Positions 16,053 through 25,346 of a stretch of 64,000 nucleotides of DNA are shown piece after piece. Numbering within the stretch: the first letter of the stretch is position 1; every line of letters starts with the position of its first letter. Both the position numbers and the translations under genes were made by a program. The notes below the pieces were generated by a model, which searched no databases, was not told the DNA's origin, and saw only the letters and a program-made list of their open reading frames with translations. This stretch comes from Pseudomonas frederiksbergensis (GTDB lineage: Bacteria; Pseudomonadota; Gammaproteobacteria; Pseudomonadales; Pseudomonadaceae): assembly GCF_003732665.1 (NCBI RefSeq), contig NZ_MOBP01000021.1, forward strand, positions 254,266-318,265. The letters run 5' to 3'.

Positions 16053-18095
16053 ATGTTTGATGATTCACACGCACCTTCCTGGACACCTAAAGATATATTC
16101 AGCAGTGAATTTGGCTGTAGAATTGTTGCGACTGCCTTTGACGGATATCTTATTGAGGCAAACATTGACAGCCTTGAACTCATGGCAAAACACATAAAAA
16201 CAGCCACTTCTATTGTGGATAAAGTAGATATATCGAGAATACAATCAGTCAAATTATTTGATGCTAGCGAAACACTACGAAATAAAAATATCGACGGCCT
16301 TTGGATTGATGACGCCTCAGGAACACCGCACCAATTTGTATTCTGGCTACTCCCATTCACTGATGCAACTGCAAGACAATCTGTTGCTCGCGAAATTCTT
16401 GAGCTTTACATTGAGAAAAAAATAATATTTGGCGATGAAAGCTTCGCAAATCCTTTCAATAGAGATCGTCCAACTAGAACAACTCAATCAGGTCATCCTA
16501 TCGACGGGAGTCTTGTAAGAATTCTTGAGACTTACATTAAAACCGGGACTGCTTCCTTCTCTGCTGAAATCAAAAGCCTAGATGACTTAAAGTATATAGC
16601 AGCGTCCGGTTCTGCTTACCGAATCGAACCAGTTTCGCGAATTCTCTCGAATTCAACACCTCCCGGTGATGGTAAGGAACCTACTATTCCGACCAGAGGA
16701 ATTAGTAATCTACCGGTAGTTGTAATTGTAGATGGCGGCAACTCGGCCAGAAGCTACAAACCCTTAGAAGTATGGTCTGCGCCACCACTGGTTGATGATT
16801 TTTCAGCAAACCAAATCCACGGAAACCAGATCACATCGCTAGTATGTCAAGGTCATGCGTGGAATAATAATTTAATTCTTCCTGAACTAGCATGCCGTTT
16901 TGTCACAGCTCAAGCGATTACGAAAAGTGGAGTTTCAAAGCAACCGACTCAAGATCAGTTTCTTGACTACCTCCGAGAGGTTGCAAAAGAAACAAAAGAT
17001 CTATCTAAGGTTTGGAATCTATCTTTCAATGAAATGTTACCATCCTCAAATCCGGATGAGATCAGTTTTCTAGGACACGAAATAAATAAAATATCACGCG
17101 AATTCGGCATCTTACCGATCATATCTATAGGAAATAAATCAGGAACCGGTGCCTCGCTGCTCTGCCCTCCAGCCGATTGTGAGGCCGCGATAACAGTAAG
17201 CGGTCGAGTAGCAAGCCCTACTGGTGAACCGAGTACAGGATGCCCCGTCAGCTTAAGAGGACCGGCTCCTGGCGGAATGAAAAAACCCGACCTGTCTTGG
17301 TTTTCGCACCTCCGAATGATTGGTGGAGTGACAAATACTGGAACGAGCTACAGTGCTGCATTAATGTCCTCACTGGCCTCTCACACATTTCTAAACCTAA
17401 AAAGCCCTACTCCAGACTTGGTTAGAGCTCTGCTAATAAACGGCGCAGAAAGAACGATACATAGTAACGATCTAGGCTGGGGAACTCCATGGTCTCCTGA
17501 CAGTCTTCCTTGGCTTTGTAAAGATGGAACAGTCACTCTAGCGTGGGTATCAAGATTAAAACCTGGGGTAGCGTATTACTGGAATGAAATCCCAGTTCCC
17601 GCTGAAATGATCGTAGACGGCAAATTAAAAGGGAAAGCATCCCTAACTGCCATCATCAAACCTGTTGTATCAGAGCTTGGTGGGGCCAACTACTTCTCTA
17701 CGAGATTACAAGTTGCGCTACAAGCGACTTCAACATCTGGAAAAACAATAAACCTATTAGGCTCTATGAAAGAGTCCAAGGACAAGGAAGTTGACGCACG
17801 AAGCGAATTAGCAAAATGGAGCCCGATTCGTCGTCACGCGTCCCCTTTTTCGGGAAAATCAATGGATATGAATTCGTTGCGACTTCATGCCCGAATATAC
17901 ACTCGAGATCTTTACCAATTTCAATTAAACAGCCATCACGATCTCGCAGAACAAGAAGTTGCATTTGTGCTTAGCTTTGAAGGAGCCGTAGAGGGGTCCA
18001 GTATATACAACACGATGACAAGCCGCCTCGGGACATCGGTAGAAAGCGCTATTATTGAACAAAGCATCGACGTACATGTAGGGGGAAACAGTTAA
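16053..18095 (+). CDS. subtilisin-like serine protease (S8 family), N-terminus probably lost by frameshift
   Basis: A 680-residue frame with no signal peptide, so probably cytosolic. The Asp-His-Ser triad is visible: Asp227 in VVIVDGGNSA, His256 in IHGNQITSLV, Ser432 in GTSYSAALMSS; IISIGNKSGTG near residue 358 supplies the oxyanion asparagine. About 210 residues precede the catalytic core (prodomain- or adaptor-like, MFDDSHAPSWTPKDIF) and about 230 follow as a beta-rich tail. ATG 16053 has no ribosome binding site, and the frame reads THLIAR immediately before it, so the native protein probably starts at 15835. The fused gene would encode about 753 residues. AT-rich, last gene of the island. 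Confidence 0.85.
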   Translation: MFDDSHAPSWTPKDIFSSEFGCRIVATAFDGYLIEANIDSLELMAKHIKTATSIVDKVDISRIQSVKLFDASETLRNKNIDGLWIDDASGTPHQFVFWLLPFTDATARQSVAREILELYIEKKIIFGDESFANPFNRDRPTRTTQSGHPIDGSLVRILETYIKTGTASFSAEIKSLDDLKYIAASGSAYRIEPVSRILSNSTPPGDGKEPTIPTRGISNLPVVVIVDGGNSARSYKPLEVWSAPPLVDDFSANQIHGNQITSLVCQGHAWNNNLILPELACRFVTAQAITKSGVSKQPTQDQFLDYLREVAKETKDLSKVWNLSFNEMLPSSNPDEISFLGHEINKISREFGILPIISIGNKSGTGASLLCPPADCEAAITVSGRVASPTGEPSTGCPVSLRGPAPGGMKKPDLSWFSHLRMIGGVTNTGTSYSAALMSSLASHTFLNLKSPTPDLVRALLINGAERTIHSNDLGWGTPWSPDSLPWLCKDGTVTLAWVSRLKPGVAYYWNEIPVPAEMIVDGKLKGKASLTAIIKPVVSELGGANYFSTRLQVALQATSTSGKTINLLGSMKESKDKEVDARSELAKWSPIRRHASPFSGKSMDMNSLRLHARIYTRDLYQFQLNSHHDLAEQEVAFVLSFEGAVEGSSIYNTMTSRLGTSVESAIIEQSIDVHVGGNS

Positions 18096-18257
18096 CAACA
18101 CAATGAAGATGCAGTAGCAAGGACGCTACTCACCCCCAACCAAAACACACAAAATCTTAGCCCCCAAAAAGTGCAACATGCTTCACAATCAGCATAAAAA
18201 ATACGTATACATCAACAAAATAAAGACCCTTAAATATTTGTACTATATTAATAGGAG

Positions 18258-19148
18258 CTAGCGAGTATAGAGACTCTCTCCTTTTAGAATATCAAACAAC
18301 GCCTGCGCCGCCGCCGACAGTTCATGCCCCGGTTTGGTCAGCACGCCAATCGCCCGCTCCACCACCGGGTCGCGCAAGGTGAGGCAGTGCGCCCCCAGTT
18401 CCTGCATCTGCCGCACGCACAGCGCCGGCACCGCGCTCACGCCCAGACCACTGGCGACCATCCGCCCCACCGTCGCCAGTTGATGGCTTTCAAACTCCAC
18501 CGGCAACTTCATGCCCCGGGCCTGCAGGTGTTCTTCGAGCATCACCCGTACCGTGGACGGTCGTTGCAAGGTGATGAACGGCTCCTTCAACAAGGTCTGC
18601 CAATCGATATCGTCCCGTTGCGCCAGCGCTGAATCATGGGGCACCACCGCGACAAACCGGTCGATGTACAACGGCGTAAACTCCAGCGACGTGCTGTGGG
18701 CCGGTTCGAACGACACGCCGAGTTCCACTTGTCGGTCGCGGACCATTTCCAGTACCTGCTCGTTGATCACGTCGTTCACCGTGACGTTGACTTTCGGGTA
18801 GCGCGCGCGGAAGGTCTTGAGGATGGGCGGCAGCAGGTTGCCGGCAAACGACGGCATCGCCGCAACGGTCACGCGACCACGTTGCAGGGTGAAGCGCTGG
18901 CGCAGTTCGTCTTCGGCGTTGTCCCAGTCAGCAATCAGGCGCCGGGCCAGCGGCACCAGGGATTCACCTTCAGGCGTCAGCGCAACGTTGCGCGTGTTGC
19001 GGCTGAACAGGCGCCCACCCAGGCCTTCTTCCAGGGCCTTGATGGTCAGGCTCAGCGCCGATTGCGACAGGTGCAACCGCTCGCAGGCCACGGCGAAACT
19101 CAGGCTCTGGGCCACGGCCAGGAAGGCGCGGATTTGCTTGACGGTCAT
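18258..19148 (-). CDS. dhcR: LysR family regulator, divergent to the CoA-transferase operon
   Basis: A 296-residue LysR-type regulator. The winged helix near residues 1-60 reads MTVKQIRAFLAVAQSLSFAV then LHLSQSALSLTIKALEEGLG, followed by a periplasmic-binding-like effector domain. The start at 19148 is preferred over an open frame that runs through the REP repeat. It is divergent from the dhcAB-atoB genes, the arrangement of P. aeruginosa PA1998-PA2001, where the regulator controls carnitine-derived 3-dehydrocarnitine use. By synteny it probably activates the adjacent operon. The symbol rests on this synteny. Confidence 0.82.
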   Translation of the reverse strand: MTVKQIRAFLAVAQSLSFAVACERLHLSQSALSLTIKALEEGLGGRLFSRNTRNVALTPEGESLVPLARRLIADWDNAEDELRQRFTLQRGRVTVAAMPSFAGNLLPPILKTFRARYPKVNVTVNDVINEQVLEMVRDRQVELGVSFEPAHSTSLEFTPLYIDRFVAVVPHDSALAQRDDIDWQTLLKEPFITLQRPSTVRVMLEEHLQARGMKLPVEFESHQLATVGRMVASGLGVSAVPALCVRQMQELGAHCLTLRDPVVERAIGVLTKPGHELSAAAQALFDILKGESLYTR

Positions 19149-19167
19149 CTCGCTTCGCTCCGGTTGC

Positions 19168-19269
19168 GTAGGAGCTGCCGCAGGCTGCGATCTTTTGATC
19201 TTGATTTTCGGCGGTTTGAAGATCACAAAAGATCAAAGTCAAAAGATCGCAGCCTTCGGCAGCTCCTAC
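19168..19269. repeat. REP inverted pair, second family (GGAGCTGCCGAAGGCTGCGA)
   Basis: Arms GTAGGAGCTGCCGCAGGCTG and complement, extended by GATCTTTTGATC-type sequence toward the centre. It lies between the divergent regulator and the operon, so it occupies their shared upstream region; about 130 bases from 19270 to 19398 remain for the operon promoter. Confidence 0.9.
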
Positions 19270-19398
19270 AGGGGGGTTGATTGGTGAGTTTTATCTATCA
19301 ATCAACCTTAAAAATCAACTTAACAAATGAATATGCCAGCGCGACACTCCTTCCCACTACGGCTAGCCAGCCGCCCATAAAGAATAAAAGAGGTGCAT

Positions 19399-20097
19399 AT
19401 GGCAGGTTTCGACAAGCGCGTGAGTTCCTACGAGGAAGCCCTTGCAGGTCTTGAAGACGGCATGACCGTGATCGCCGGCGGCTTTGGCCTGTGCGGCATC
19501 CCGGAAAACCTCATCGCCGAGATCAAGCGCAAAGGCACCCGCGACCTCACCGTGGTTTCCAACAATTGCGGCGTCGACGGTTTCGGCCTCGGCGTGCTGT
19601 TGGTAGACCGGCAAATTCGCAAAGTGGTGGCCTCCTACGTCGGCGAGAACAAACTGTTCGAAGAGCAACTGCTCAGCGGCGTCATCGAAGTCGACCTGAC
19701 CCCCCAAGGCACCCTCGCCGAAAAAATGCGCGCAGGGGGTGCCGGCATCCCGGCCTTCTTTACCGCCACCGGCGTTGGCACCCCGGTCGCCGAAGGCAAG
19801 GAAGTGCGTGAATTCCACGGTCGCAAGTACCTGATGGAAGAGTCCATCACCGGCGACTTCGCCATCGTCAAAGGCTGGAAAGCCGACCATTTCGGCAACG
19901 TCATCTATCGCCACACCGCCCAGAACTTCAACCCGCTGGCCGCCACCGCCGGCAAGATCACCGTGGTCGAAGTCGAAGAAATCGTCGAACCCGGCGAGCT
20001 GGACCCGTCGCAGATCCACACCCCTGGCATCTACGTCGACCGGATTATTTGCGGCACGTTCGAGAAGCGCATCGAACAGCGCACCGTGCGTAAGTGA
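19399..20097 (+). CDS. dhcA: CoA-transferase subunit A (dehydrocarnitine/3-oxoacid type)
   Basis: A 232-residue alpha subunit of a family I CoA-transferase. It binds CoA and pairs with the next gene product to move CoA between a 3-oxoacid and an acyl-CoA donor. The glycine-rich family signature GGFGLCGIPENLI is near residues 26-38, followed by VVSNNCGVDGFGLG. ATG 19399 is used, with AAAGAGG upstream. Gene order regulator-A-B-thiolase matches PA1998-PA2001 (dhcAB, atoB), so the substrate may be 3-dehydrocarnitine or acetoacetate; sequence alone cannot decide between dhcA and scoA/atoD. Confidence 0.87.
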   Translation: MAGFDKRVSSYEEALAGLEDGMTVIAGGFGLCGIPENLIAEIKRKGTRDLTVVSNNCGVDGFGLGVLLVDRQIRKVVASYVGENKLFEEQLLSGVIEVDLTPQGTLAEKMRAGGAGIPAFFTATGVGTPVAEGKEVREFHGRKYLMEESITGDFAIVKGWKADHFGNVIYRHTAQNFNPLAATAGKITVVEVEEIVEPGELDPSQIHTPGIYVDRIICGTFEKRIEQRTVRK

Positions 20098-20133
20098 TCC
20101 CCTGCCCCCGGACCGAATGAAGGAATAACAACA

Positions 20134-20799
20134 ATGGCACTTTCCCGCGAACAAATGGCTCAACGCGTCGCCCGCGAAATGCAGGACGGCTACTACGTGA
20201 ACCTGGGCATCGGCATCCCGACCCTGGTCGCCAACTACATCCCCGAAGGCATGGAAGTCATGCTGCAGTCGGAAAACGGCCTGCTCGGCATGGGTCCGTT
20301 TCCTACGGAAGAAACCATCGATGCCGACATGATCAACGCCGGCAAACAAACCGTGACCGCACGGATCGGCGCGTCGATTTTTTCCTCGGCCGAGTCCTTC
20401 GCGATGATCCGTGGTGGCCACGTCGACCTGACCGTTCTCGGCGCCTTTGAAGTGGATGTGCAAGGCAACATCGCTTCGTGGATGATCCCCGGCAAACTGG
20501 TCAAGGGCATGGGCGGCGCCATGGACCTGGTGGCCGGCGCAGACAACATCATCGTGATCATGACCCACGCGTCGAAGGACGGTGAGTCCAAGCTGCTGTC
20601 CCAATGCAGCCTGCCGCTGACCGGCGCCGGGTGCATCAAGCGTGTGCTGACCGACCTCGCCTATCTGGAAATCCAGGACGGCGCGTTCATTCTCAAAGAA
20701 CGTGCGCCGGGTGTGAGCGTCGAAGAAATTGTCGCCAAGACCGCCGGTAAACTGATCGTGCCGGATCACGTGCCGGAAATGCAGTTCGCTGCCCAGTGA
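20134..20799 (+). CDS. dhcB: CoA-transferase subunit B (dehydrocarnitine/3-oxoacid type)
   Basis: A 221-residue beta subunit. It carries the catalytic glutamate in the family motif SENGLLGMGPFP, which forms the glutamyl-CoA thioester. The early NLGIGIPTLVANYI and late KTAGKLIVPDHVPEM are also typical. It begins 36 bases after subunit A with AAGGAATAACA upstream, and is followed after 11 bases by the thiolase, giving a three-gene operon for 3-oxoacid activation and cleavage. Confidence 0.88.
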   Translation: MALSREQMAQRVAREMQDGYYVNLGIGIPTLVANYIPEGMEVMLQSENGLLGMGPFPTEETIDADMINAGKQTVTARIGASIFSSAESFAMIRGGHVDLTVLGAFEVDVQGNIASWMIPGKLVKGMGGAMDLVAGADNIIVIMTHASKDGESKLLSQCSLPLTGAGCIKRVLTDLAYLEIQDGAFILKERAPGVSVEEIVAKTAGKLIVPDHVPEMQFAAQ

Positions 20800-20810
20800 G
20801 GAATCATTCC

Positions 20811-21992
20811 ATGCAAGACGTCGTTATTGTTGCCGCCACCCGTACCGCGATTGGCAGTTTCCAGGGTGCGTTGGCCGGTGTGTCCGCCGTTGACCTGGGC
20901 GCTGCGGTGATCCGTCAGTTGCTGGCGCAAACCGGGCTCGACCCGGCGCAGGTCGATGAAGTGATCATGGGCCAGGTACTGACTGCCGGCGCCGGGCAGA
21001 ACCCTGCGCGCCAGTCGGCAATCAAGGCTGGCCTGCCGTTCACCGTGCCAGCCATGACCCTGAACAAAGTCTGCGGTTCGGGCCTCAAAGCCCTGCACCT
21101 GGCGACCCAGGCAATTCGCTGCGGCGATGCCGAGGTGATCATCGCCGGTGGTCAGGAAAACATGAGCCTGTCCAACTACGTGATGCCCGGTGCGCGCACC
21201 GGTCTGCGCATGGGTCACGCACAAATCGTCGACACCATGATCAGCGATGGCCTGTGGGATGCGTTCAACGATTACCACATGGGCATCACCGCCGAGAACC
21301 TGGCCGAGAAGTACAGCCTGACTCGCGAACAACAGGACGCCTTCGCAGCGGCCTCCCAGCAAAAAGCCACGGCCGCCATCGAAGCCGGGCGTTTTGTCGA
21401 TGAAATCACGCCGATCCTGATCCCCCAGCGCAAGGGCGATCCATTGTCCTTCGCCACCGACGAACAGCCACGGGCCGGCACCACCGCTGAGTCCCTGGGC
21501 AAACTGAAACCGGCCTTCAAGAAGGACGGTTCGGTGACTGCCGGTAACGCTTCGTCGCTGAACGACGGTGCCGCTGCGGTGATCCTGATGAGCGCCGACA
21601 AAGCCAAGGCCCTGGGCCTGCCGGTATTGGCCAAAATCGCGGCCTACGCCAACGCAGGCGTGGACCCGGCGATCATGGGCATCGGCCCGGTATCGGCCAC
21701 TCGCCGCTGCCTGTCCAAGGCTGGCTGGTCCATCGACCAACTGGACCTGATCGAAGCCAACGAAGCCTTCGCCGCGCAATCTCTGGCCGTGGCCAAGGAC
21801 CTGGAATGGGACCTGGACAAGGTCAACGTCAACGGCGGTGCCATCGCTTTGGGCCACCCGATCGGTGCCTCGGGTTGCCGGGTGCTGGTGACCCTGCTGC
21901 ATGAAATGATCAAGCGTGACGCCAAAAAAGGCCTCGCCACCCTCTGCATCGGTGGTGGTCAAGGCGTGGCACTGGCGATCGAACGGGCTTAA
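20811..21992 (+). CDS. atoB: acetyl-CoA C-acetyltransferase (thiolase)
   Basis: A 393-residue biosynthetic/degradative thiolase converting acetoacetyl-CoA and CoA to two acetyl-CoA. The nucleophilic cysteine is in LNKVCGSGLKAL near residue 88. The general-base histidine is in GHPIGASGCR and the second cysteine in LCIGGGQGVAL near the C-terminus. The start MQDVVIVAATRTAIG has GAGGAA upstream. As the last gene it supplies the step after the CoA-transferase. Confidence 0.92.
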   Translation: MQDVVIVAATRTAIGSFQGALAGVSAVDLGAAVIRQLLAQTGLDPAQVDEVIMGQVLTAGAGQNPARQSAIKAGLPFTVPAMTLNKVCGSGLKALHLATQAIRCGDAEVIIAGGQENMSLSNYVMPGARTGLRMGHAQIVDTMISDGLWDAFNDYHMGITAENLAEKYSLTREQQDAFAAASQQKATAAIEAGRFVDEITPILIPQRKGDPLSFATDEQPRAGTTAESLGKLKPAFKKDGSVTAGNASSLNDGAAAVILMSADKAKALGLPVLAKIAAYANAGVDPAIMGIGPVSATRRCLSKAGWSIDQLDLIEANEAFAAQSLAVAKDLEWDLDKVNVNGGAIALGHPIGASGCRVLVTLLHEMIKRDAKKGLATLCIGGGQGVALAIERA

Positions 21993-22096
21993 AGCGTTCA
22001 ACAGACAGTGCGGGGACCCACGAATATCCGTTCGCTGTCTGGCAACACCCCCGGTGCGATTCACATCGCACCGGGTCATACCCATACGCTCCCCCC

Positions 22097-22179
22097 GTAG
22101 GAGCTGCCGAAGGCTGCGATCTTTTGATCTTGCTTTTTAAGATCAAGATCAAAAGATCGCAGCCTTCGGCAGCTCCTAC
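22097..22179. repeat. REP inverted pair, second family (GGAGCTGCCGAAGGCTGCGA)
   Basis: Near-perfect arms GTAGGAGCTGCCGAAGGCTG and complement meeting at a GATC-rich centre, between the convergent atoB and the reductase gene; it could form one long hairpin. Confidence 0.92.
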
Positions 22180-22200
22180 GCGGGGCGCTGCGGTGTGGCG

Positions 22201-22803
22201 TTAGCCAAACTTCACCAGGTTCAACGTCGGCAACGGCCCGCCCGGGAACTGCGCCAGCCGCGCTCCGACACTCAGCGCGCCAAGATCAATCCCAAAGAAC
22301 CCCAACTGCTCGATCAGCTCACTGACCTGCCCTTTCGCCTCAGCATCATCGCCCGAGAGAAACAGCACACGCTTGCCACCCTCCGCCGCCGGATCGCTCT
22401 CCAGCAACCGCGCCGCCAGGTGATTGAATGCCTTCACTACCCGCGCCCCTGGCACCCATTCGGCGAACACTTCGCTGGAGGTGCGGCCCTGCAAATCCAC
22501 CGCTTTGAACGCAGGCGCCTCAATCGAGTTGTTGGCGTCGAGGACGATGCGCCCGGCGAAATCCGGCAGCCCGGCCAGTGCCGTGGGCAATTTCGACCAG
22601 TTGACCGCGACCAGCACAATGTCTTGCGCCGCCGCTTCTTCGCGGGTGCCGGCACGGGCGGTCGGCCCGAGTTCCTGCACCAGCGCCGTCAGGGTGTGCG
22701 GCCCGCGGCTGTTGGCGATGACCAGTTCAATGCCCTGGCGGGACAAGGCCCGGGCGAAGGCTGAGCCGATGGCGCCGGCGCCGATGATTCCGATAGTGCT
22801 CAT
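22201..22803 (-). CDS. NADPH-dependent F420-reductase-like oxidoreductase
   Basis: A 200-residue protein of the F420-dependent NADP reductase-like family. The Rossmann loop at the N-terminus is IGIIGAGAIGSAFARAL; DIVLVAVNWSKL follows near residue 70. Only the NAD(P)-binding domain is present, as is usual for these short bacterial members, which are not known to use F420 in Pseudomonas. It is divergent from a LysR gene 113 bases away, which probably regulates it. Substrate unknown. Confidence 0.84.
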   Translation of the reverse strand: MSTIGIIGAGAIGSAFARALSRQGIELVIANSRGPHTLTALVQELGPTARAGTREEAAAQDIVLVAVNWSKLPTALAGLPDFAGRIVLDANNSIEAPAFKAVDLQGRTSSEVFAEWVPGARVVKAFNHLAARLLESDPAAEGGKRVLFLSGDDAEAKGQVSELIEQLGFFGIDLGALSVGARLAQFPGGPLPTLNLVKFG

Positions 22804-22916
22804 GGTTATTCACTCCAAGTGGGTTGTCGTTGAGGTGAATACTGCGCTTGCCATTAGCACTTGATTAGCCGGTAATGGCTTGAATGATCTTCAAGCATTG
22901 CTATCAGGTGCCTGTC

Positions 22917-23810
22917 ATGGAAACCCTCGCCAACCTCGAATCCTTTGTCCGCAGCGCCGAAACCGGCAGCTTTTCCGCCGCTGCGCGATTACTGGCGCTG
23001 ACACCGGCGGCGGTCAGTCGCAACGTGGCGATGCTGGAGCGCAATATCGGGGTGCGGTTGTTCCAGCGTTCCACGCGCAAACTGTCCCTGACCGAGGCCG
23101 GGGAGCGTTTTCTGGCGAGTATCAGCGGCAATCTTGAGGGCTTGCAGGCAGCGATCAGTGCCGTGAGCAGTGATCGTGGCGAGCCGGCGGGTGTGCTCAA
23201 GGTCAGCCTGGCGCCGACCTTTGGCATCGGCCATGTGTTGCCGCTACTGCCGGCGTTCCTGGCGCGCTATCCCTTGATCCGGCCGGAATGGCATTTCGAG
23301 AATCGCCAGGTGGACCTGATTGCCGAAGGCTATGACGCGGCCATCGGTGGGGGTTTTGAACTGACACCCGGGGTCATCTCGCGCAAATTGGCGGCGGCGG
23401 ATATCGTCGCCGTGGCCTCACCGGCCTACCTCGCCGGACGCCCCCTGCCCGTCACCCCGGCGGACTTGCTCAACCACACAGGCATCGTGATGCGCGGCAT
23501 TCGCACCGGGCGGATTCGTCAGTGGGTGATGCGCGATGCCGGGGGCGTTGAAGCCAGCGCGGTGCTGAGCGAGAACATCATCCTCAACGACCCGGCGGCC
23601 ATGCGCGAAGCGGCGCTGCTGGGGCTCGGCGTGACGCTGCTGGTGTTGCCCGATGTGGTCACGCAAATCCAGCGCGGTGAACTGGTGCGCCTGCTGCCGG
23701 ACTGGCACGCGGACGCGGGGCCGATCTCGCTGTACTACCCGAGCCGCACCTTGATGCCAGCCAAGACCCGGGTGTTTATCGACTTTGTGATGGCGGCGTT
23801 TGGCGGGTGA
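22917..23810 (+). CDS. LysR family transcriptional regulator
   Basis: A 297-residue regulator of the LysR family. The helix-turn-helix is in ESFVRSAETGSFSAAARLLA then LTPAAVSRNVAMLERNIGVR, within residues 1-62. It belongs to the subgroup (YafC/DsdC-like) that often sits divergent to the oxidoreductase it controls, as here with the F420-reductase-like gene. The start METLANLES fits the family; an extra eleven codons upstream are open but lack support. Confidence 0.87.
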   Translation: METLANLESFVRSAETGSFSAAARLLALTPAAVSRNVAMLERNIGVRLFQRSTRKLSLTEAGERFLASISGNLEGLQAAISAVSSDRGEPAGVLKVSLAPTFGIGHVLPLLPAFLARYPLIRPEWHFENRQVDLIAEGYDAAIGGGFELTPGVISRKLAAADIVAVASPAYLAGRPLPVTPADLLNHTGIVMRGIRTGRIRQWVMRDAGGVEASAVLSENIILNDPAAMREAALLGLGVTLLVLPDVVTQIQRGELVRLLPDWHADAGPISLYYPSRTLMPAKTRVFIDFVMAAFGG

Positions 23811-23816
23811 CGCGCT

Positions 23817-23916
23817 CGTTCCCACGCTCCGCGTGGGAATGCCTCAAGGGACGCTCCGCGTTCCAAGGGGACGCAGAGCGTCCCGGGCTGCATTCCCACG
23901 CGGAGCGTGGGAACGA
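23817..23916. repeat. REP-like inverted repeat, third family (CGTTCCCACGCTCCGCGTGGGAA)
   Basis: Outer arms TCCCACGCTCCGCGTGGGAA and complement enclose inner copies of GGACGCTCCGCGTTCC and GGACGCAGAGCGTCC. It lies between the convergent LysR and mntH genes. A second copy is at 44002-44112. Confidence 0.88.
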
Positions 23917-23929
23917 TCAGCCTCCCAGC

Positions 23930-25252
23930 TCAAACCACCAACTGCAAAATCAACCACGCATTCGCCGCGCTGATCACCCCGAACAATCCCCACGCCAACA
24001 CCCGCGTCGGCAAGCGGTTCACAAACGGCCCCATCAATTTGGAGTCGTTGGTCATGCTGATCAACGGGTACAACGCAAACGGCAGTTGCAGGCTCAGCAC
24101 CACCTGACTCAGCACCAACAACTTGCCAATCGCGTTGTCGCCCATCAGCCACACGCCGATGAACGCCGGGATCAACGCCAGCCCACGGGTGATCAAACGC
24201 CGTTGATAGCAAGGAATCCGCAGGTTCAGGTAGCCCTCCATGATCACTTGGCCGGCGATGGTCCCGGTAAAGGTCGAGCTCTGCCCCGACGCCAGCAACG
24301 CGACGCCGAACAGCACGCTGGCCAAGGCCCCGCCCACCAGTGGATCGAGCAGGTGATAGGCGTCCTGGATGTCCACCACATCGCTGTGCCCGGTGGTGTG
24401 GAACGCGGCCGCCGCCAGGATCAGGATCGCGGCGTTGACCAGCAACGCCAGGGCCAGGGAACCAATGGTGTCGATGCGCGCCAGTTTCACCGCGTCCTGC
24501 TTGCTCGCCAGGTCCTTGCCGATCATGCGGGTTTGTACGATTGAGGTGTGCAGGTACAAGTTATGCGGCATCACCGTGGCGCCGAGAATGCCGATGGCGA
24601 TGTACAGCGGCGCGGCATCGCCGATGGCCGCCAGTGACGGCGTGAAGCCCCGGGCGACGTCCGGCCAGTAGGGTTTGATCAGCAGCAATTCGACGAAGAA
24701 GCACGCACCGATGGTCGCGACCAGCACCAACATGATCGCTTCCAGGCGGCGGAAGCCACGGTTCTGCAAGGCCAGCACCAGCAACGTGTCAAACGCGGTC
24801 AGGGCGATGCCGACAGTCAGCGAACAACCGAGCAGCAAATGGAACGCCAGGGCGCAGCCGAGCACTTCGGCAAGATCCGTAGCGATGATCGAGATTTCCG
24901 CCAGTACCCATTGGGTGCGCGCGGTGCGGGTGCTGTAGCGCTCCCGGGACAGTTGCGCCAGGTCGCGCCCGGTGGCGATGCCCAGCCGCGAACACAGACA
25001 CTGCACCACCATCCCCGCCAGGCTCGCCAGCAACACGATAAACAGCAAGCTGTAGCCAAACCGCGAACCGGCCTCGATGGCCGTGGCCCAGTTGCCGGGG
25101 TCCATGTAGCCGATCGACACCAGCAAACCGGGGCCGGCAAATCGCAGCAGGCGCTTGAAGAACGACGCACTCGGGTCGACGGCAACGCTGCCGGCGACTT
25201 CAGGTGGGCAAAACGGCGCGGTGGCGATTTTGGGCAAAAAACTGAATTTCAC
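23930..25252 (-). CDS. mntH: Nramp-family divalent metal transporter
   Basis: A 440-residue inner-membrane proton-coupled importer of Mn2+/Fe2+ with 11 predicted helices. The metal-binding DPGN motif of helix 1 is in GYMDPGNWATAIEAGS, and the helix-6 motif is in GATVMPHNLYLHTS. GTG 25252 is taken as start because it gives the usual VKFSFLPKIATAPFCPPEV beginning; the frame continues only six codons further to a TTG. No partner gene; the 94-base gap upstream shows no operator I can name. Confidence 0.9.
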   Translation of the reverse strand: MKFSFLPKIATAPFCPPEVAGSVAVDPSASFFKRLLRFAGPGLLVSIGYMDPGNWATAIEAGSRFGYSLLFIVLLASLAGMVVQCLCSRLGIATGRDLAQLSRERYSTRTARTQWVLAEISIIATDLAEVLGCALAFHLLLGCSLTVGIALTAFDTLLVLALQNRGFRRLEAIMLVLVATIGACFFVELLLIKPYWPDVARGFTPSLAAIGDAAPLYIAIGILGATVMPHNLYLHTSIVQTRMIGKDLASKQDAVKLARIDTIGSLALALLVNAAILILAAAAFHTTGHSDVVDIQDAYHLLDPLVGGALASVLFGVALLASGQSSTFTGTIAGQVIMEGYLNLRIPCYQRRLITRGLALIPAFIGVWLMGDNAIGKLLVLSQVVLSLQLPFALYPLISMTNDSKLMGPFVNRLPTRVLAWGLFGVISAANAWLILQLVV

Positions 25253-25346
25253 GCAAACATCCAGAAACAATTGGAAAGGCGCAGCTTAGACGGTTCGCAC
25301 CTCTACAGGCTACCTGTCAACCGACGCAGGAACTGCCAGGCAGCGC

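Noticed and set aside
19363..20769. A 468-residue minus-strand frame across dhcA and dhcB
   Set aside because: Antisense shadow of two well-supported CoA-transferase genes; it spans their gap without a ribosome site of its own.
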